64,000 nt of DNA from Tritrichomonas musculus (lineage: Eukaryota > Parabasalia > Tritrichomonadida > Tritrichomonadidae): the NCBI GenBank assembly GCA_039105265.1, contig JAPFFF010000027.1, positions 1,860,001 through 1,924,000 of the forward strand. The letters are read 5' to 3'. This document shows positions 29,576 to 39,700 of the stretch, in pieces. A model generated the notes under the pieces. That model did no database searches, had not been told where the DNA came from, and saw only the letters and a program-made list of their open reading frames with translations. The position numbers and the translations under genes are program-made. Position 1 is the stretch's first letter; each line of letters starts with the position of its first letter.

Positions 29576-31744
29576 ATGAAAAAAAATGATTCTCAACCAA
29601 TTGATAAAAATTTCATATGTTCTAATCAATTAGAAAAACAAATATCAGATCTAAAAGAATCTGTTCCTTTTTTTTTACTTCCTTTTGGATTTCATTCGTT
29701 GTCTTTATTCCAAATTGCACAATATTATGATGGATCAGCGACAAATTTTTATCAAAATATTATTTTCCCAAATTCTTCCACTAACGATTCAGATACTGAA
29801 TCTCATAATTTTGCAAAATACAAAATATTTGATTATTCTCAATTTTTTATTCAGATTTTCCATAATTTTCAAGTCCCAAATTCTATTCAATCTTGCCAAT
29901 ATATTAATCTTTGCGATAGGTATTTTGATATTAATTTTTTTTTATCTTTACAACCGCTAGGCGATACTTCATTTATTTCATATCATATTCCAAAAGGAAA
30001 TGAAGATGGAATTGCTTATATTTTATCTCAAACTCGCAATTTTCTACGACCACACTTATTTTCATTGATGTCAGTTCCTTTTTCATCAATATCTGCTAAA
30101 ATAACAATTACAACTGGCCAGCCATTCTTATTCAATAAGATACTTTCTTCAAATTATTCAAATGTAGATTCAATTAATTCGCGAAAAGAATCCCTTGTAA
30201 ATGACATTAATGCTCTAAAACAAAAAGAATTTCAAATTGATTGGTCCATAGTGTCAATTAATGGCTTGGCATCTTTAATATTAGTTCGCCCGCCACAATA
30301 TCTCAGAATTGGTGATCGGAGTCTTGAAATATTTGATTCACTTGACAAAGCATTTGAAAATTCAAATATATACCTTGTTTGCTATCGTCATTCACAATTC
30401 ATTAAACGAATGCATTTTGAAATCTCAGAGAAATCATCTAAAATTGATCATCATATCAGTTCAGATTCTTTCTTTTGTAATATGCTAAAAAATGAAATGG
30501 GAAGGTCTTTTAATCAAGTCGAACCATTTGATTTTGAATCTTATTTGATTTATTCTCTCAGGTTCCCGAGTTTTTATTTGATGAACTGTGGTTTTGAGAA
30601 AGAAATCGCTATGGCAGCATCTGTTTTCATAGACGATCCCAAAGGAAGAGCTGCTACTTATTTCATTCCACTTTTGAAATCATTAATTAAAAAAGATGAT
30701 GAAAAAGCAAATGAAGCAGAACCGATTTTTGAAGAGGAAGAGGAAGAAACAGAAAATCAAAACTTCCAAAAAAACTCATATCCAGAAGAGAATGCACCAG
30801 CACCAGCATTCACTCCTCTTGAGGTCATTGACCAAACGGAAAATAGTAATAAAGCTGACAATCAAAACAATATCAACAACAACACCGACAAAACCGATGG
30901 TAACGATAAAAAAGAAGATGACAACAATAATACTTATAATAGTAACAAAGATAATTCTATTACCAATGATAACAATAAGACTAGTAATGATAATACTGAC
31001 AATAATGACGACCATAATAAAATAAAAGTTGATGATAATTCTAATCACACTAATAATGATACAGAAGGTGCTGACAATGATGACATTAGTACATTTTATT
31101 CTGAAAATATCAATGTTAATATGAGTCAAATTATAGTTTCTCCTTTTCAAGACCAAGTTGAAGTGGAATCAAAGCTTCTCTCTGTTCAAATTACACAATT
31201 GAAATCTTCAATCCAAGAATATTACAAATTTACTTTCTGGCTTCGCTCTTTCATTAGTGTGCTGAAGTCGATACGTCGAAGGGATTTGATAGGCATTACT
31301 AATACTTCACTCTCATGTTTTCGATCACTTCCTCTTCGTAACAGACGCGTCTTAATTTCAACAATTTTGACTCTAGTTGAGTCATTAAAAATGTTTCGAA
31401 AACAAAGAGGACAAAATGATGAATTCTTTCAAAGAGTTCTTCGAATATTTAAGTCTGTATTTGGAGAGGAATTTGACCATATTTTAGGCTTACAAAAATG
31501 GGAAATTCCTCGCGAAATGAGAAGACAAGTAGTGAGTATTGACAGTTGCGTGAAGATTTTTTACATAAGGTCATTTCAAAACGAAAAGATATCTATAAAT
31601 AATGTTATTTTTAGATTAAAGAAGTACATGGATCCGATTATGAAAGAAATTTCATTTGATCAGGATGTTCCAAGTTTTAAATTTTGCCAAAGCTATATCG
31701 ATTTTTTGAAGCTCCAAAAGTTTGAAAAAATAATTGAAATATAA
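29576..31744 (+). CDS. Large hypothetical protein with acidic Asn/Asp-rich linker
   Basis: A 722-residue protein I cannot assign. Residues 1-375 look like a folded alpha/beta domain (for example FFLLPFGFHSLSLFQIAQYY and IDWSIVSINGLASLILVRPP). Residues about 384-395 are acidic (EEEEEETE), and about 405-505 form an N/D/K/T-rich disordered linker. Residues 515-722 are a helical C-terminal domain rich in basic residues (FTFWLRSFISVLKSIRRRDL). No signal peptide or clear membrane helix is present. Start at ATG 29576. Its size and the two folded parts make it a real gene; the function is unknown. Confidence 0.65.
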   Translation: MKKNDSQPIDKNFICSNQLEKQISDLKESVPFFLLPFGFHSLSLFQIAQYYDGSATNFYQNIIFPNSSTNDSDTESHNFAKYKIFDYSQFFIQIFHNFQVPNSIQSCQYINLCDRYFDINFFLSLQPLGDTSFISYHIPKGNEDGIAYILSQTRNFLRPHLFSLMSVPFSSISAKITITTGQPFLFNKILSSNYSNVDSINSRKESLVNDINALKQKEFQIDWSIVSINGLASLILVRPPQYLRIGDRSLEIFDSLDKAFENSNIYLVCYRHSQFIKRMHFEISEKSSKIDHHISSDSFFCNMLKNEMGRSFNQVEPFDFESYLIYSLRFPSFYLMNCGFEKEIAMAASVFIDDPKGRAATYFIPLLKSLIKKDDEKANEAEPIFEEEEEETENQNFQKNSYPEENAPAPAFTPLEVIDQTENSNKADNQNNINNNTDKTDGNDKKEDDNNNTYNSNKDNSITNDNNKTSNDNTDNNDDHNKIKVDDNSNHTNNDTEGADNDDISTFYSENINVNMSQIIVSPFQDQVEVESKLLSVQITQLKSSIQEYYKFTFWLRSFISVLKSIRRRDLIGITNTSLSCFRSLPLRNRRVLISTILTLVESLKMFRKQRGQNDEFFQRVLRIFKSVFGEEFDHILGLQKWEIPREMRRQVVSIDSCVKIFYIRSFQNEKISINNVIFRLKKYMDPIMKEISFDQDVPSFKFCQSYIDFLKLQKFEKIIEI

Positions 31745-31997
31745 TTTAAATGAAATTATATTATGTATTTTTATAAAATTCAACATTATCCTAGCTTTGC
31801 TACCAATTTTAATATTAATAGTTTTTGTTATTAGCTCTGGATCATTGAATAGTAATGGAAAATATGTATTCATTCGTGGAAGTTATGAATCGACATTGAA
31901 ACGCACCAGTGATGATGTAATGAGAGATTTAGGTATGTTTCATCTTAAATTCCTTGTTAACTGAAAAAGTGAATTAATAAACGGGTCTTCAACATTT

Positions 31998-33098
31998 ATG
32001 ACTCAAGTGAAACTACGAAAATCATTGGCAAGTATCCAAGCTCTCCTTGAAGATGAAACAACAGATGATTTGACAAAATGGCGCATTTTTTGCTTTTCAC
32101 AATTAACAAAATTACAATATCAAAAATTAAACAAAAAAACAGAGATTTCTAAACTTAACCTAGAAAAAGATAAACTCCAAAATACTTATGAAGAAATATG
32201 CAATGCTGAAAAAGAGATTCTTGAAAAAAAACAAGAAATATTAAATTCTCTCGACACTGCAACAAAAGAAGGCGAAACAATGCGTCAGCAGATCAGTAAA
32301 GCTTGCTCAATACAAAAAAAGTCATTTGATCTTCAGAGAGCTCCTTCTTTACTAAAAACAAGATTAGAGATTCATAAAGTTAAAATGGAAGATGAAATAA
32401 TGAAGAAAATGAATATTTCCATTGCCACCTTAGAAAAATTGAATTTTAAATTAGTATCTTTAAAACAAAAAGTAGGAAAAATAAATCAAATTATAATTCA
32501 AAACCGAAGTAAATATGATCAATATTCTAAAGAAATTCAACAATTACAAAAACAAATAGAAGATATTGCCATTCCCGAATTTTCACATGAAATTCAATCT
32601 CTCTCCTTAAAATTTAGAAATACAACAGAGGCTTCAAAAACTCTTTTTGCAATTGAAGACAAAATATCAAATTATAGATCTGCACTTCAAAAAACACCAA
32701 AACTTGATTATCGTCCAAGTGATTGCAGTGCAATTGAGTCACTGATTGAACAAGAAAAGCAAAAACAAAAAGAAATATTCGAGTCAATTGTAAATCAATA
32801 TAATACCGATCAGATAAAATCAGAAATTTCAGAAATGAAACAAAAATCTTCTGAATTATCTGACCTTTTATCTGAAGTAGAACAAAATTCATCATTAAAA
32901 CTGAACCAAATTAATGCAAATTTCAATAAACAAGAAATTAATTATCAGAGACAGATTCAAGAAAATGAAAAAAAAATCCAATCCTTAATGAAAAAAGTTA
33001 TAGATTTAAAGAAAATTGTTCCAATCACCCCAAACAATTTAATAAATAAGGTTCAGGTTCAAACTCAAACTGCATTTCCTTTACCAGCTTTTTTTTAA
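31998..33098 (+). CDS. Coiled-coil protein of unknown function
   Basis: A 366-residue protein, nearly all alpha-helical. Heptad-like stretches run from about 45 to 110 and from 140 to 345 with frequent Q/K/E and I/L at spaced positions (for example KYDQYSKEIQQLQKQIED). The N-terminus (LTKWRIFCFSQLTKLQYQKL) may be a short folded part. The tail TQTAFPLPAFF is aromatic. This is compatible with cytoskeletal or kinetochore-type coiled coils, but no family motif decides. The start ATG 31998 is preceded by TTCAACATTT. Confidence 0.6.
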   Translation: MTQVKLRKSLASIQALLEDETTDDLTKWRIFCFSQLTKLQYQKLNKKTEISKLNLEKDKLQNTYEEICNAEKEILEKKQEILNSLDTATKEGETMRQQISKACSIQKKSFDLQRAPSLLKTRLEIHKVKMEDEIMKKMNISIATLEKLNFKLVSLKQKVGKINQIIIQNRSKYDQYSKEIQQLQKQIEDIAIPEFSHEIQSLSLKFRNTTEASKTLFAIEDKISNYRSALQKTPKLDYRPSDCSAIESLIEQEKQKQKEIFESIVNQYNTDQIKSEISEMKQKSSELSDLLSEVEQNSSLKLNQINANFNKQEINYQRQIQENEKKIQSLMKKVIDLKKIVPITPNNLINKVQVQTQTAFPLPAFF

Positions 33099-34287
33099 TA
33101 AGTCAATATTATAAAAGAATGAACAGTTATTTAGAAATAGCTATTTTTTATTTGGTTAATAATTAATAGCAATGTAAACAAGCAATTTTTGCTTAACCAA
33201 AACTTGCAAATTCAAGTTTATCATCATTTTGAACTTTTTTATCAATATTAGCACCAACTTGATGCATATTATTGAAAAGAGATATAAATATTTTGATTAA
33301 AATTTGAAAAAAAAAAAAAAGATTTTTGCAATGTTTTGCATGAATTATCAAAATTTTGTTGTTAAAAAACAAAAAAACGGCACTTATCATATTTTTTGAT
33401 CATTAGTTATAGTAATACATTAATATGCTGGAAAAATATTTATCTTTAACAGAAGATTAAAAGAAACAATTTTTTTCTAAAATATTTTAGTTAATTTTGT
33501 TTTTATTTTTTATTCAAATATTTAAAATCAGATTAAATTTTATGGTTAATTCATTTTATCTGAAAATGCATCTCTAATAAAGATATTTATATGATAACGT
33601 ATTTACCACACCCATTTAAAAACAAATCATATCGATCGTACGTTAATTTCTCAATTTTACGAACAGATATTACAAATCATAATTAACTTATTCAAAAAAC
33701 AATTTTAATCAAACATTTCTGTTTTATAAATGATAAAAAAGATATTATATATATCTATATTTTAAAAAACATAAAAAAAAGACCAAAAAATAATATATTT
33801 ATATATTTTCATTCTTCTTTTTTGAAAGGAAAACAATTATGTTCTGAAAAAGTAAATTTAATTCGAAAAATGTTTTATCATTTTCATATTATTTAATATA
33901 ATATTTATATCAAAATAATGATTATTTTCATTTATTGAACCGACCATTAATTATTTAAAAAAAGTTATGTGTTATTTTTCTGAAAAAGCTATTCAAAAAT
34001 TTAATAATGTTCATATGATTTAAAATAAAATTTAGAATTAAATCAATGATACTTACCATTTCGTAGTCATATGAAATCATCTTAAATAATCATGGTGTAA
34101 ATTAACTTTTTAAATTAAATCTCAAATTATGTAGTACTTTTTCAATATTTTGAATTATTTAATACTTTACTCGGGAATATTGATCATTCTTTTTAAAAAT
34201 TTAAATGATTAACATAAGAAAAGTGATATGATTTTTTATCTTTTTCAATGGTTTTTTATTATTTTTTTTTAATTCGAACAGACAATA
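33099..34287. other. Long AT-rich intergenic region
   Basis: About 1.2 kb with A/T homopolymers and no credible ORF. I see no inverted repeats of transposon type and no RNA gene. It is the 5' flank of the C2 gene, whose start follows a T-run at 34250-34270. Confidence 0.5.
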
Positions 34288-36480
34288 ATGGCAACTTATA
34301 ATCTTAATGTCAAAGTTCTGAATATCGAAGGTTTAACAAGAAATGACCTTAACACTTTTGTTCGCATTCACCTTCATGAACGTAACCAATTTTATAAAAC
34401 TGAGACGGCTCAACAGGATGCAAACCCAAAATTCAATGAAAACATCACAATTCCTGTTTATGATCCCCAAAAAGATCAACTTGTAGTTGAAGTTTGCCAT
34501 TCAGCCTTAAATGATTCAGAAGATATCTGTGACCCATACTTGATCCCACTCAATACAATGACAATTGGCAATGCTATTGCTCCAGCTGATCTTGAACTCA
34601 AAAAAGATGACCAACCTGTTGGAACTCTTCATCTTGAACTTTCATTAACTCAAAAAGATGCAACTGAAGTAGCTACATTCAAAGGTCCAGTCCTACTTCG
34701 TGTTAATATTACTGATGCCCATGGTGTTACTGAAGTAAATGGCGATACATCCAATGATACATATCTTTTATTCAACCTTCAAGGCCACGATGAAAGTGAA
34801 ACAATCAAGTCTATTGTTAACAACACTTCCCTTGATCCAGCATGGAATCAATCATTCTCAATTGTTGTCAATGATCCACAAAACGATGTTGTTAAAATGA
34901 AAATGATATCAGGTGAAACAACTATCATTGAACATGAACATATTGTCATCCATGAGCTTGAACCATACACAGTAGCTTCTCAGACTTTTGATTTCTCTGA
35001 TTCTGAGCACACAGGTGGTCACTTAACAATTGAATATGAAACCGTCGATTTAGAAACATTTTCAAAGAAACCAGTTAACATTCATCTTAAAGTTCTTAAT
35101 GGTAGAGACTTGAAGAAGATGGATGCTGACAAATCTGATCCATACGTTATTGCATCTGTTGGTGACAAAGAAGTACAAACTGAGGTTCAGAAGAACACAT
35201 TAGAACCAGAATGGAATCAAGAATTTGATTTCGTTAGCCAGGATCCATTGAATGATAAACTCACACTCAAACTCAGAGACAAAGATGTTGCAGTTGATGA
35301 CAAAATGGCAGATGATATCGTCTTTAATGTTAGAGATTTCAAGACTCCTGAAGATAAAACTCCAATCCTTTATGATGTACCACTTCTTTATAAAGGCAAA
35401 CCAGCTGGTCACTTATCTTTCGAACTTTTAGCCGAAGGCGAATGCCTTATTGTTAAAAAAGCATCTGGCGAATCCATTGTTGAATTTACCGTTGTTAAAA
35501 CTGATTTCCCTAATGCCCAAAACGGAGTTCATATAGCATACGGAATTTTAAGCAACGAAGAAGCTCCACCAATTGATGTTCCATTTAATGAAAAAGTTAT
35601 GTTCAGATGCCCAGATCCTCAAACTGATACACTTGTCGTTACCTTTGATGACCCTGAAGAAGGAGACGATCTTTGCGATCCAGTTGTTATTCCTCTTAAC
35701 ACTATTGGTTTGGATGGCGAATCAGAATATGATAAAGATGTTACTTTGGATGACGAACCATGTGGACATGTCCATATTATATTCTTCGTTAGAGAAGTTG
35801 GTAAAGAAATGAAAGAAACAACACATCCACCAGAATCAGATACATACAGCACTGAACAAGTCCAAGAGAGAGCAGCTCCAATTATTGAGGAATATTGCGA
35901 CTTCCAATGGGGCAATTATGGCTCATCATATTCCACCAGTTTCACCGGATATTCAAATTGCACTCCTCTATCTTCAACACTAGATGAAGCTGAAATTAAA
36001 TTCCATAAGCACGCAGTGCTTGATGATGAACCAAATGCGCCTGCTAAACCAAGGCGTTCCGAAACATTCTCTGGCCAAATCAAGTCAATTCAATTAGAAT
36101 CTGCTCCAGAACCACTTGTTGTTGGTGAACAATACTATGCAACAGCAACACTCCTCGGTAAATCATCACGTAATTCTACTAAGTTCCCACCAATTAAATC
36201 AAATCCAGTTGAGGCAAAGGATGCTAACACTCTTTCCTTTGATGACTTCAAGTTTGATTATGCAGCCAAGTTAAAGAAAGGAGATTTCATCGATTTCATC
36301 TTATATCATCAAAGCGACAATAAACAAATCGCAAAATCTACAATTGCTCTTGAAAAAGTAGAACAAACTGACAACGAGGCTCCTAACACCTTTGATCTCC
36401 TTGAATATAAATTCGTTAAGAACCCTGCCAAGATTGGAACATTAAATGCAGATCTTAAGCACACAATTCAATTCCAATAA
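34288..36480 (+). CDS. Multi-C2-domain protein
   Basis: A 730-residue protein with at least four tandem C2 domains: about 1-127, 131-258, 261-385 and 385-510. The third is the most canonical, with the Ca2+-binding loop DLKKMDADKSDPYV and a matching NTLEPEWNQEF strand. The others keep the N-P-x-(F/W)-N signature (NPKFNENITIP, LDPAWNQSFSI) but lack some loop acids, so they may not bind Ca2+. Residues 511-730 are less clear, perhaps a fifth C2-like beta domain at about 605-730. C2 domains bind phospholipid membranes, often in response to Ca2+. There is no transmembrane anchor, unlike synaptotagmins or extended synaptotagmins. It ends in TAA followed by ATAAA, as is common for parabasalid 3' ends. 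Confidence 0.88.
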   Translation: MATYNLNVKVLNIEGLTRNDLNTFVRIHLHERNQFYKTETAQQDANPKFNENITIPVYDPQKDQLVVEVCHSALNDSEDICDPYLIPLNTMTIGNAIAPADLELKKDDQPVGTLHLELSLTQKDATEVATFKGPVLLRVNITDAHGVTEVNGDTSNDTYLLFNLQGHDESETIKSIVNNTSLDPAWNQSFSIVVNDPQNDVVKMKMISGETTIIEHEHIVIHELEPYTVASQTFDFSDSEHTGGHLTIEYETVDLETFSKKPVNIHLKVLNGRDLKKMDADKSDPYVIASVGDKEVQTEVQKNTLEPEWNQEFDFVSQDPLNDKLTLKLRDKDVAVDDKMADDIVFNVRDFKTPEDKTPILYDVPLLYKGKPAGHLSFELLAEGECLIVKKASGESIVEFTVVKTDFPNAQNGVHIAYGILSNEEAPPIDVPFNEKVMFRCPDPQTDTLVVTFDDPEEGDDLCDPVVIPLNTIGLDGESEYDKDVTLDDEPCGHVHIIFFVREVGKEMKETTHPPESDTYSTEQVQERAAPIIEEYCDFQWGNYGSSYSTSFTGYSNCTPLSSTLDEAEIKFHKHAVLDDEPNAPAKPRRSETFSGQIKSIQLESAPEPLVVGEQYYATATLLGKSSRNSTKFPPIKSNPVEAKDANTLSFDDFKFDYAAKLKKGDFIDFILYHQSDNKQIAKSTIALEKVEQTDNEAPNTFDLLEYKFVKNPAKIGTLNADLKHTIQFQ

Positions 36481-36607
36481 ATAAATTCTAATAAACCATT
36501 AAACACCCTTACCTATCCTTTATCATTTTTTTTTTTTTTTTTTTTTAATATAAATTATATTTGTGATTGCTGGAGCTCTCAAAATGATTAGTATATGCTT
36601 TGAATAA

Positions 36608-37645
36608 TCAATGTTTTCTACGTGACATAAAGAACCCTACAACACATAAAGCTACAATAGCAATTCCAGTGGATATCGCAATATCAACAGGCGAAATTAA
36701 AGATTTTTCTTTTTCTACTTTATACTCATTCATTGCTTGCTGAACTTCGGGTATATCCATCATGGTTGATGCTATTTCTAATAGTTTCATTCCAAGTTCG
36801 ATATCATGAGGAGCATCTTCAACATCTTCAAGCATATAAATTTTCCCAAGTGTTATCATGGCATCAATATAAATATTATCATTATAATCACTATTATTTT
36901 CATTTATTTTTTTATCCTTATGCTTATCAATCACTTGGATAAGAAGATGCTCAGACAAAGAGTAGTTTTTAATTGGTGAGTTTGGATCAATCAAAATTTG
37001 TGACAGACACAGAGTTGATTGAAAACTGTGATTTTGAATAGTTAAAATTGACAACCAATATAAAGCTTTTTTTATTTGATTCATGTGGTAGTAATATCTC
37101 CAAAGATGCATTCTAGCATAAATAAGACCTTTTTTTGCAGAGATAGTAAGGAAAGATGTATAAAAATTGACATTTGAAGCACGCAAACAAAAAATACCTA
37201 AATATAAAAGAGAAAGAGAATCTGCTTCTTCACAATTTCCAATTAATGTTGGTATAGTTTTTTGGCATTTTGGAATAAATTTAATAATTAAATCAGTTTT
37301 TGTTTCGTTTATTGAAATATCTGAGATAGGATACCACCAAGTACCACAGATCGACGGACTTTTAATTTCTTTTTCGTTTATGTGAACGTCATCCTTTCGA
37401 GAATTTTTAATAACAAGTTCAATATAACGATTATTGCAATAAGACCACATCCAAGGAACATCGGTTTCATTATTAAAAATAACCGTATGATGAATCTCAA
37501 TTTTTCCATCATAAGATCTTATAAATTTGTCCCATTCTGCTTTATCAATCTTTTCTTCTTGATCATATTTTGTCATTTTAATAATATCAATTATATTTTC
37601 TTCAACATTTCGGCTCAATTTACTTTTTGGTTGAAGTTGAATCAT
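36608..37645 (-). CDS. Tail-anchored CS/Hsp20-like + TPR protein, candidate hydrogenosomal Tom36/Tom46-type receptor
   Basis: A 345-residue protein in three parts. Residues about 50-130 follow a CS/alpha-crystallin-like beta-sandwich pattern: W(S)Y..RYIELVIKN, a central G-T-W-W-Y-P, and a closing DLIIKFIPK strand. Residues about 140-310 are helical TPR/Sel1-like repeats (LSLLYLGIFCLRASNVNFY, AMITLGKIYMLEDVEDA). Residues about 317-338 form a single membrane helix followed by SRRKH, a classic C-terminal tail anchor with a basic end. The trichomonad hydrogenosomal import receptors Tom36 and Tom46 are described with an Hsp20-like domain plus TPRs and a membrane anchor, so this order fits. If right, it faces the cytosol on the hydrogenosome outer membrane. 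An ER tail-anchored co-chaperone is the alternative. Confidence 0.55.
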   Translation of the reverse strand: MIQLQPKSKLSRNVEENIIDIIKMTKYDQEEKIDKAEWDKFIRSYDGKIEIHHTVIFNNETDVPWMWSYCNNRYIELVIKNSRKDDVHINEKEIKSPSICGTWWYPISDISINETKTDLIIKFIPKCQKTIPTLIGNCEEADSLSLLYLGIFCLRASNVNFYTSFLTISAKKGLIYARMHLWRYYYHMNQIKKALYWLSILTIQNHSFQSTLCLSQILIDPNSPIKNYSLSEHLLIQVIDKHKDKKINENNSDYNDNIYIDAMITLGKIYMLEDVEDAPHDIELGMKLLEIASTMMDIPEVQQAMNEYKVEKEKSLISPVDIAISTGIAIVALCVVGFFMSRRKH

Positions 37646-37732
37646 TTATTTTTAGAACTTTTTCAAAATAAGTGAAATTATGTAATGAAATAGCGATTTA
37701 TTTATAATGATAGGAAAAAAAAATAATAATTT

Positions 37733-39043
37733 TCACTCTTGATGAGTTCTTGAAAGTGCACGAATATCATTTCTATATTGATATGTATTATTCTGTAGAA
37801 TCTTAATGTATGGCAATTTAATGTCTGTTCGACCAGTAAGATTAAGCCAATCACTTCTTGAAGTCAAGTTGAAAATGAGTTCATGTATAAAAGGATTATA
37901 TGTTAATGGCTGATGTCTAAATCTTTTTTCATGGTTGTCTAAATCTATACAAATCTTTGGAGTATTTTTATGATCCCAATGATCACAAGCCCATTCTGCG
38001 CCATTTGATGGGATTGTTCCATCACCTCTCCCTTTTTCAAAAATTGGCGAATGATTCCATCCATATTTAAAATCAATTAACCAATTTGTGGGCATTCCAG
38101 TATTGTAAACAATTGTAGTTGGCAAATTAATATCGGCAGGTGCTTTCTTTGAAAATTCAACACTCAAATTTAACATGTTAATATATTGACCTTTTACACG
38201 ATTATGCTTAATTAAAAGTTCTGGAAGTTGTCTTGCTGTATATGTTTCTCCATTAGGGCCTCTAACAAGTGGGATCTCTCCGTATACTTCGTGATTGAGA
38301 AGGTGTGATTGCAAACAAGGAAGCCCCTCGCACATGTCTGCAATATCTTGATTTCTGAGATAGGGAAGCAAAGGTGAATATCGATTAAATAGTGAATCGA
38401 AAACATCCATTGTTCCACCAAATGATGGTGCCATAAAAACTATTTTTTCAATATGTTCTTGCTTCCATTCTTCAGTTACTTTCTGAGTCAAAAAATGGTG
38501 AAGATTATAACCACCACATGAATAACCCATTACAGTAACTTTTTGATCGTTAATTTTATGGGCTCTTTCTATAATTTCCTGCAATTTGGGCCAAAAATCA
38601 TATATGGCAACTGGTGCAAAACGCCAATCATATGGTGCTGTAAATAAATTTGTACCAATTTCATAACCTTTTGATTTAAAATATGCAATCATTGATGCAT
38701 AAGCATCAATTAACTGATGACCAAAAATTCCATTATCAACATATCTTACGCTTTCTTCACCGCCAAAATTGTGAACTTGAATATCAACTCCTTCGCGATT
38801 GACAATTTTTCCTGTTGCGTTATCATAAAATCCTTGTAAAAGCTGAAATATGCAATTATAACGGGGAGGAATTAACTTTTTGACATCAACCCATAAAAGT
38901 GAATCGTTTAAAGATTTTGGGCAATACCAGGGCAAATTTGTTTTGTTATAAGAAACAAATAAGTTGGTTCCATAAAGAGGCGGAATTAGAATAACTGGCT
39001 TTAAGCAGTTAGTTAATGAAAGTAGGAATAAAATACAAATCAT
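37733..39043 (-). CDS. LCAT-family secreted phospholipase/acyltransferase (copy B)
   Basis: A 436-residue paralogue of the 19437-20891 lipase. It has a hydrophobic signal peptide (about 1-13, MICILFLLSLTNC), the VILIPPLYGTNLFV opening, APYDWRFAP, Ser175 in GYSCGG, the FMAPSFGG loop, Asp341 in GDGTIP and His377 in FRHQPL. All three catalytic positions are intact. It differs from copy A by a Gly-Tyr-Ser-Cys-Gly nucleophile elbow and a shorter middle region. Several N-glycosylation sequons fit a secreted or lysosomal enzyme. The start ATG at 39043 gives the signal peptide directly. Confidence 0.9.
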   Translation of the reverse strand: MICILFLLSLTNCLKPVILIPPLYGTNLFVSYNKTNLPWYCPKSLNDSLLWVDVKKLIPPRYNCIFQLLQGFYDNATGKIVNREGVDIQVHNFGGEESVRYVDNGIFGHQLIDAYASMIAYFKSKGYEIGTNLFTAPYDWRFAPVAIYDFWPKLQEIIERAHKINDQKVTVMGYSCGGYNLHHFLTQKVTEEWKQEHIEKIVFMAPSFGGTMDVFDSLFNRYSPLLPYLRNQDIADMCEGLPCLQSHLLNHEVYGEIPLVRGPNGETYTARQLPELLIKHNRVKGQYINMLNLSVEFSKKAPADINLPTTIVYNTGMPTNWLIDFKYGWNHSPIFEKGRGDGTIPSNGAEWACDHWDHKNTPKICIDLDNHEKRFRHQPLTYNPFIHELIFNLTSRSDWLNLTGRTDIKLPYIKILQNNTYQYRNDIRALSRTHQE

Positions 39044-39700
39044 CCAAAGAAGGGATTTTTGTGATTAACTTTTGCACAGAAAAAGTCGAACTTTTCAAAT
39101 GGAAAAGTAAATTATAACAACTCTAATCCAAGTCGACTTTTCTGAAAAATTCTTTCATTTTTTAATCGTAAAATTGAGAAAGTTTCGGACAAAATCACAC
39201 ACAATTCATTCAATTGTATCAACTTTTTTATATTATATTTTTCATTCTATCAAATTTGTTATTTATCATAATATAGATTTTCTAAGTATATAAATATGAA
39301 TATTGTTAAAATTAAAATTAATAAATACAATATCAATTATTTTCCAAGATATATTAATATTTCAATAATACTATTACTAAATTATTTAAAAACGAATAAG
39401 ATTCGACAAAAAAAAGTAACAAATTTAATTTTGTGAAATGATTTAATTATACAATAATAATTATATCTCAGAAAACACCAACGTTTGTTATTTTTGTTCA
39501 TTTTTCATTGAAAATTTTTTTCAATATGATTATTTAATTGGTGAGAGATTAAAATAGCATTTATAAATATAGATATATTGTAAATAAAACCATCTTCTTA
39601 TCCATTTTCCAATATTATTATTAAAGTTAAAAAAGGAAATCAACAGCCAAAAATGTAAATAAATTAAAAATTATCTTCACATTATGCTTAATGATATTTA
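39044..39700. other. AT-rich intergenic region
   Basis: About 660 bp with no credible ORF, RNA gene or element. A short palindrome-rich stretch TTTCAAATGGAAAAGTAAA lies near 39092. Otherwise nothing is recognised. Confidence 0.4.

Noticed and set aside
31734-31964. 76-codon hydrophobic frame
   Set aside because: It has only a TTG at its start and overlaps the end of the preceding gene; the first in-frame ATG is near its end.
33193-33390. Small minus-strand ORF in the gap before the C2 gene
   Set aside because: Phe/Ile/Lys-rich composition driven by AT content and a homopolymer; no family or context support.
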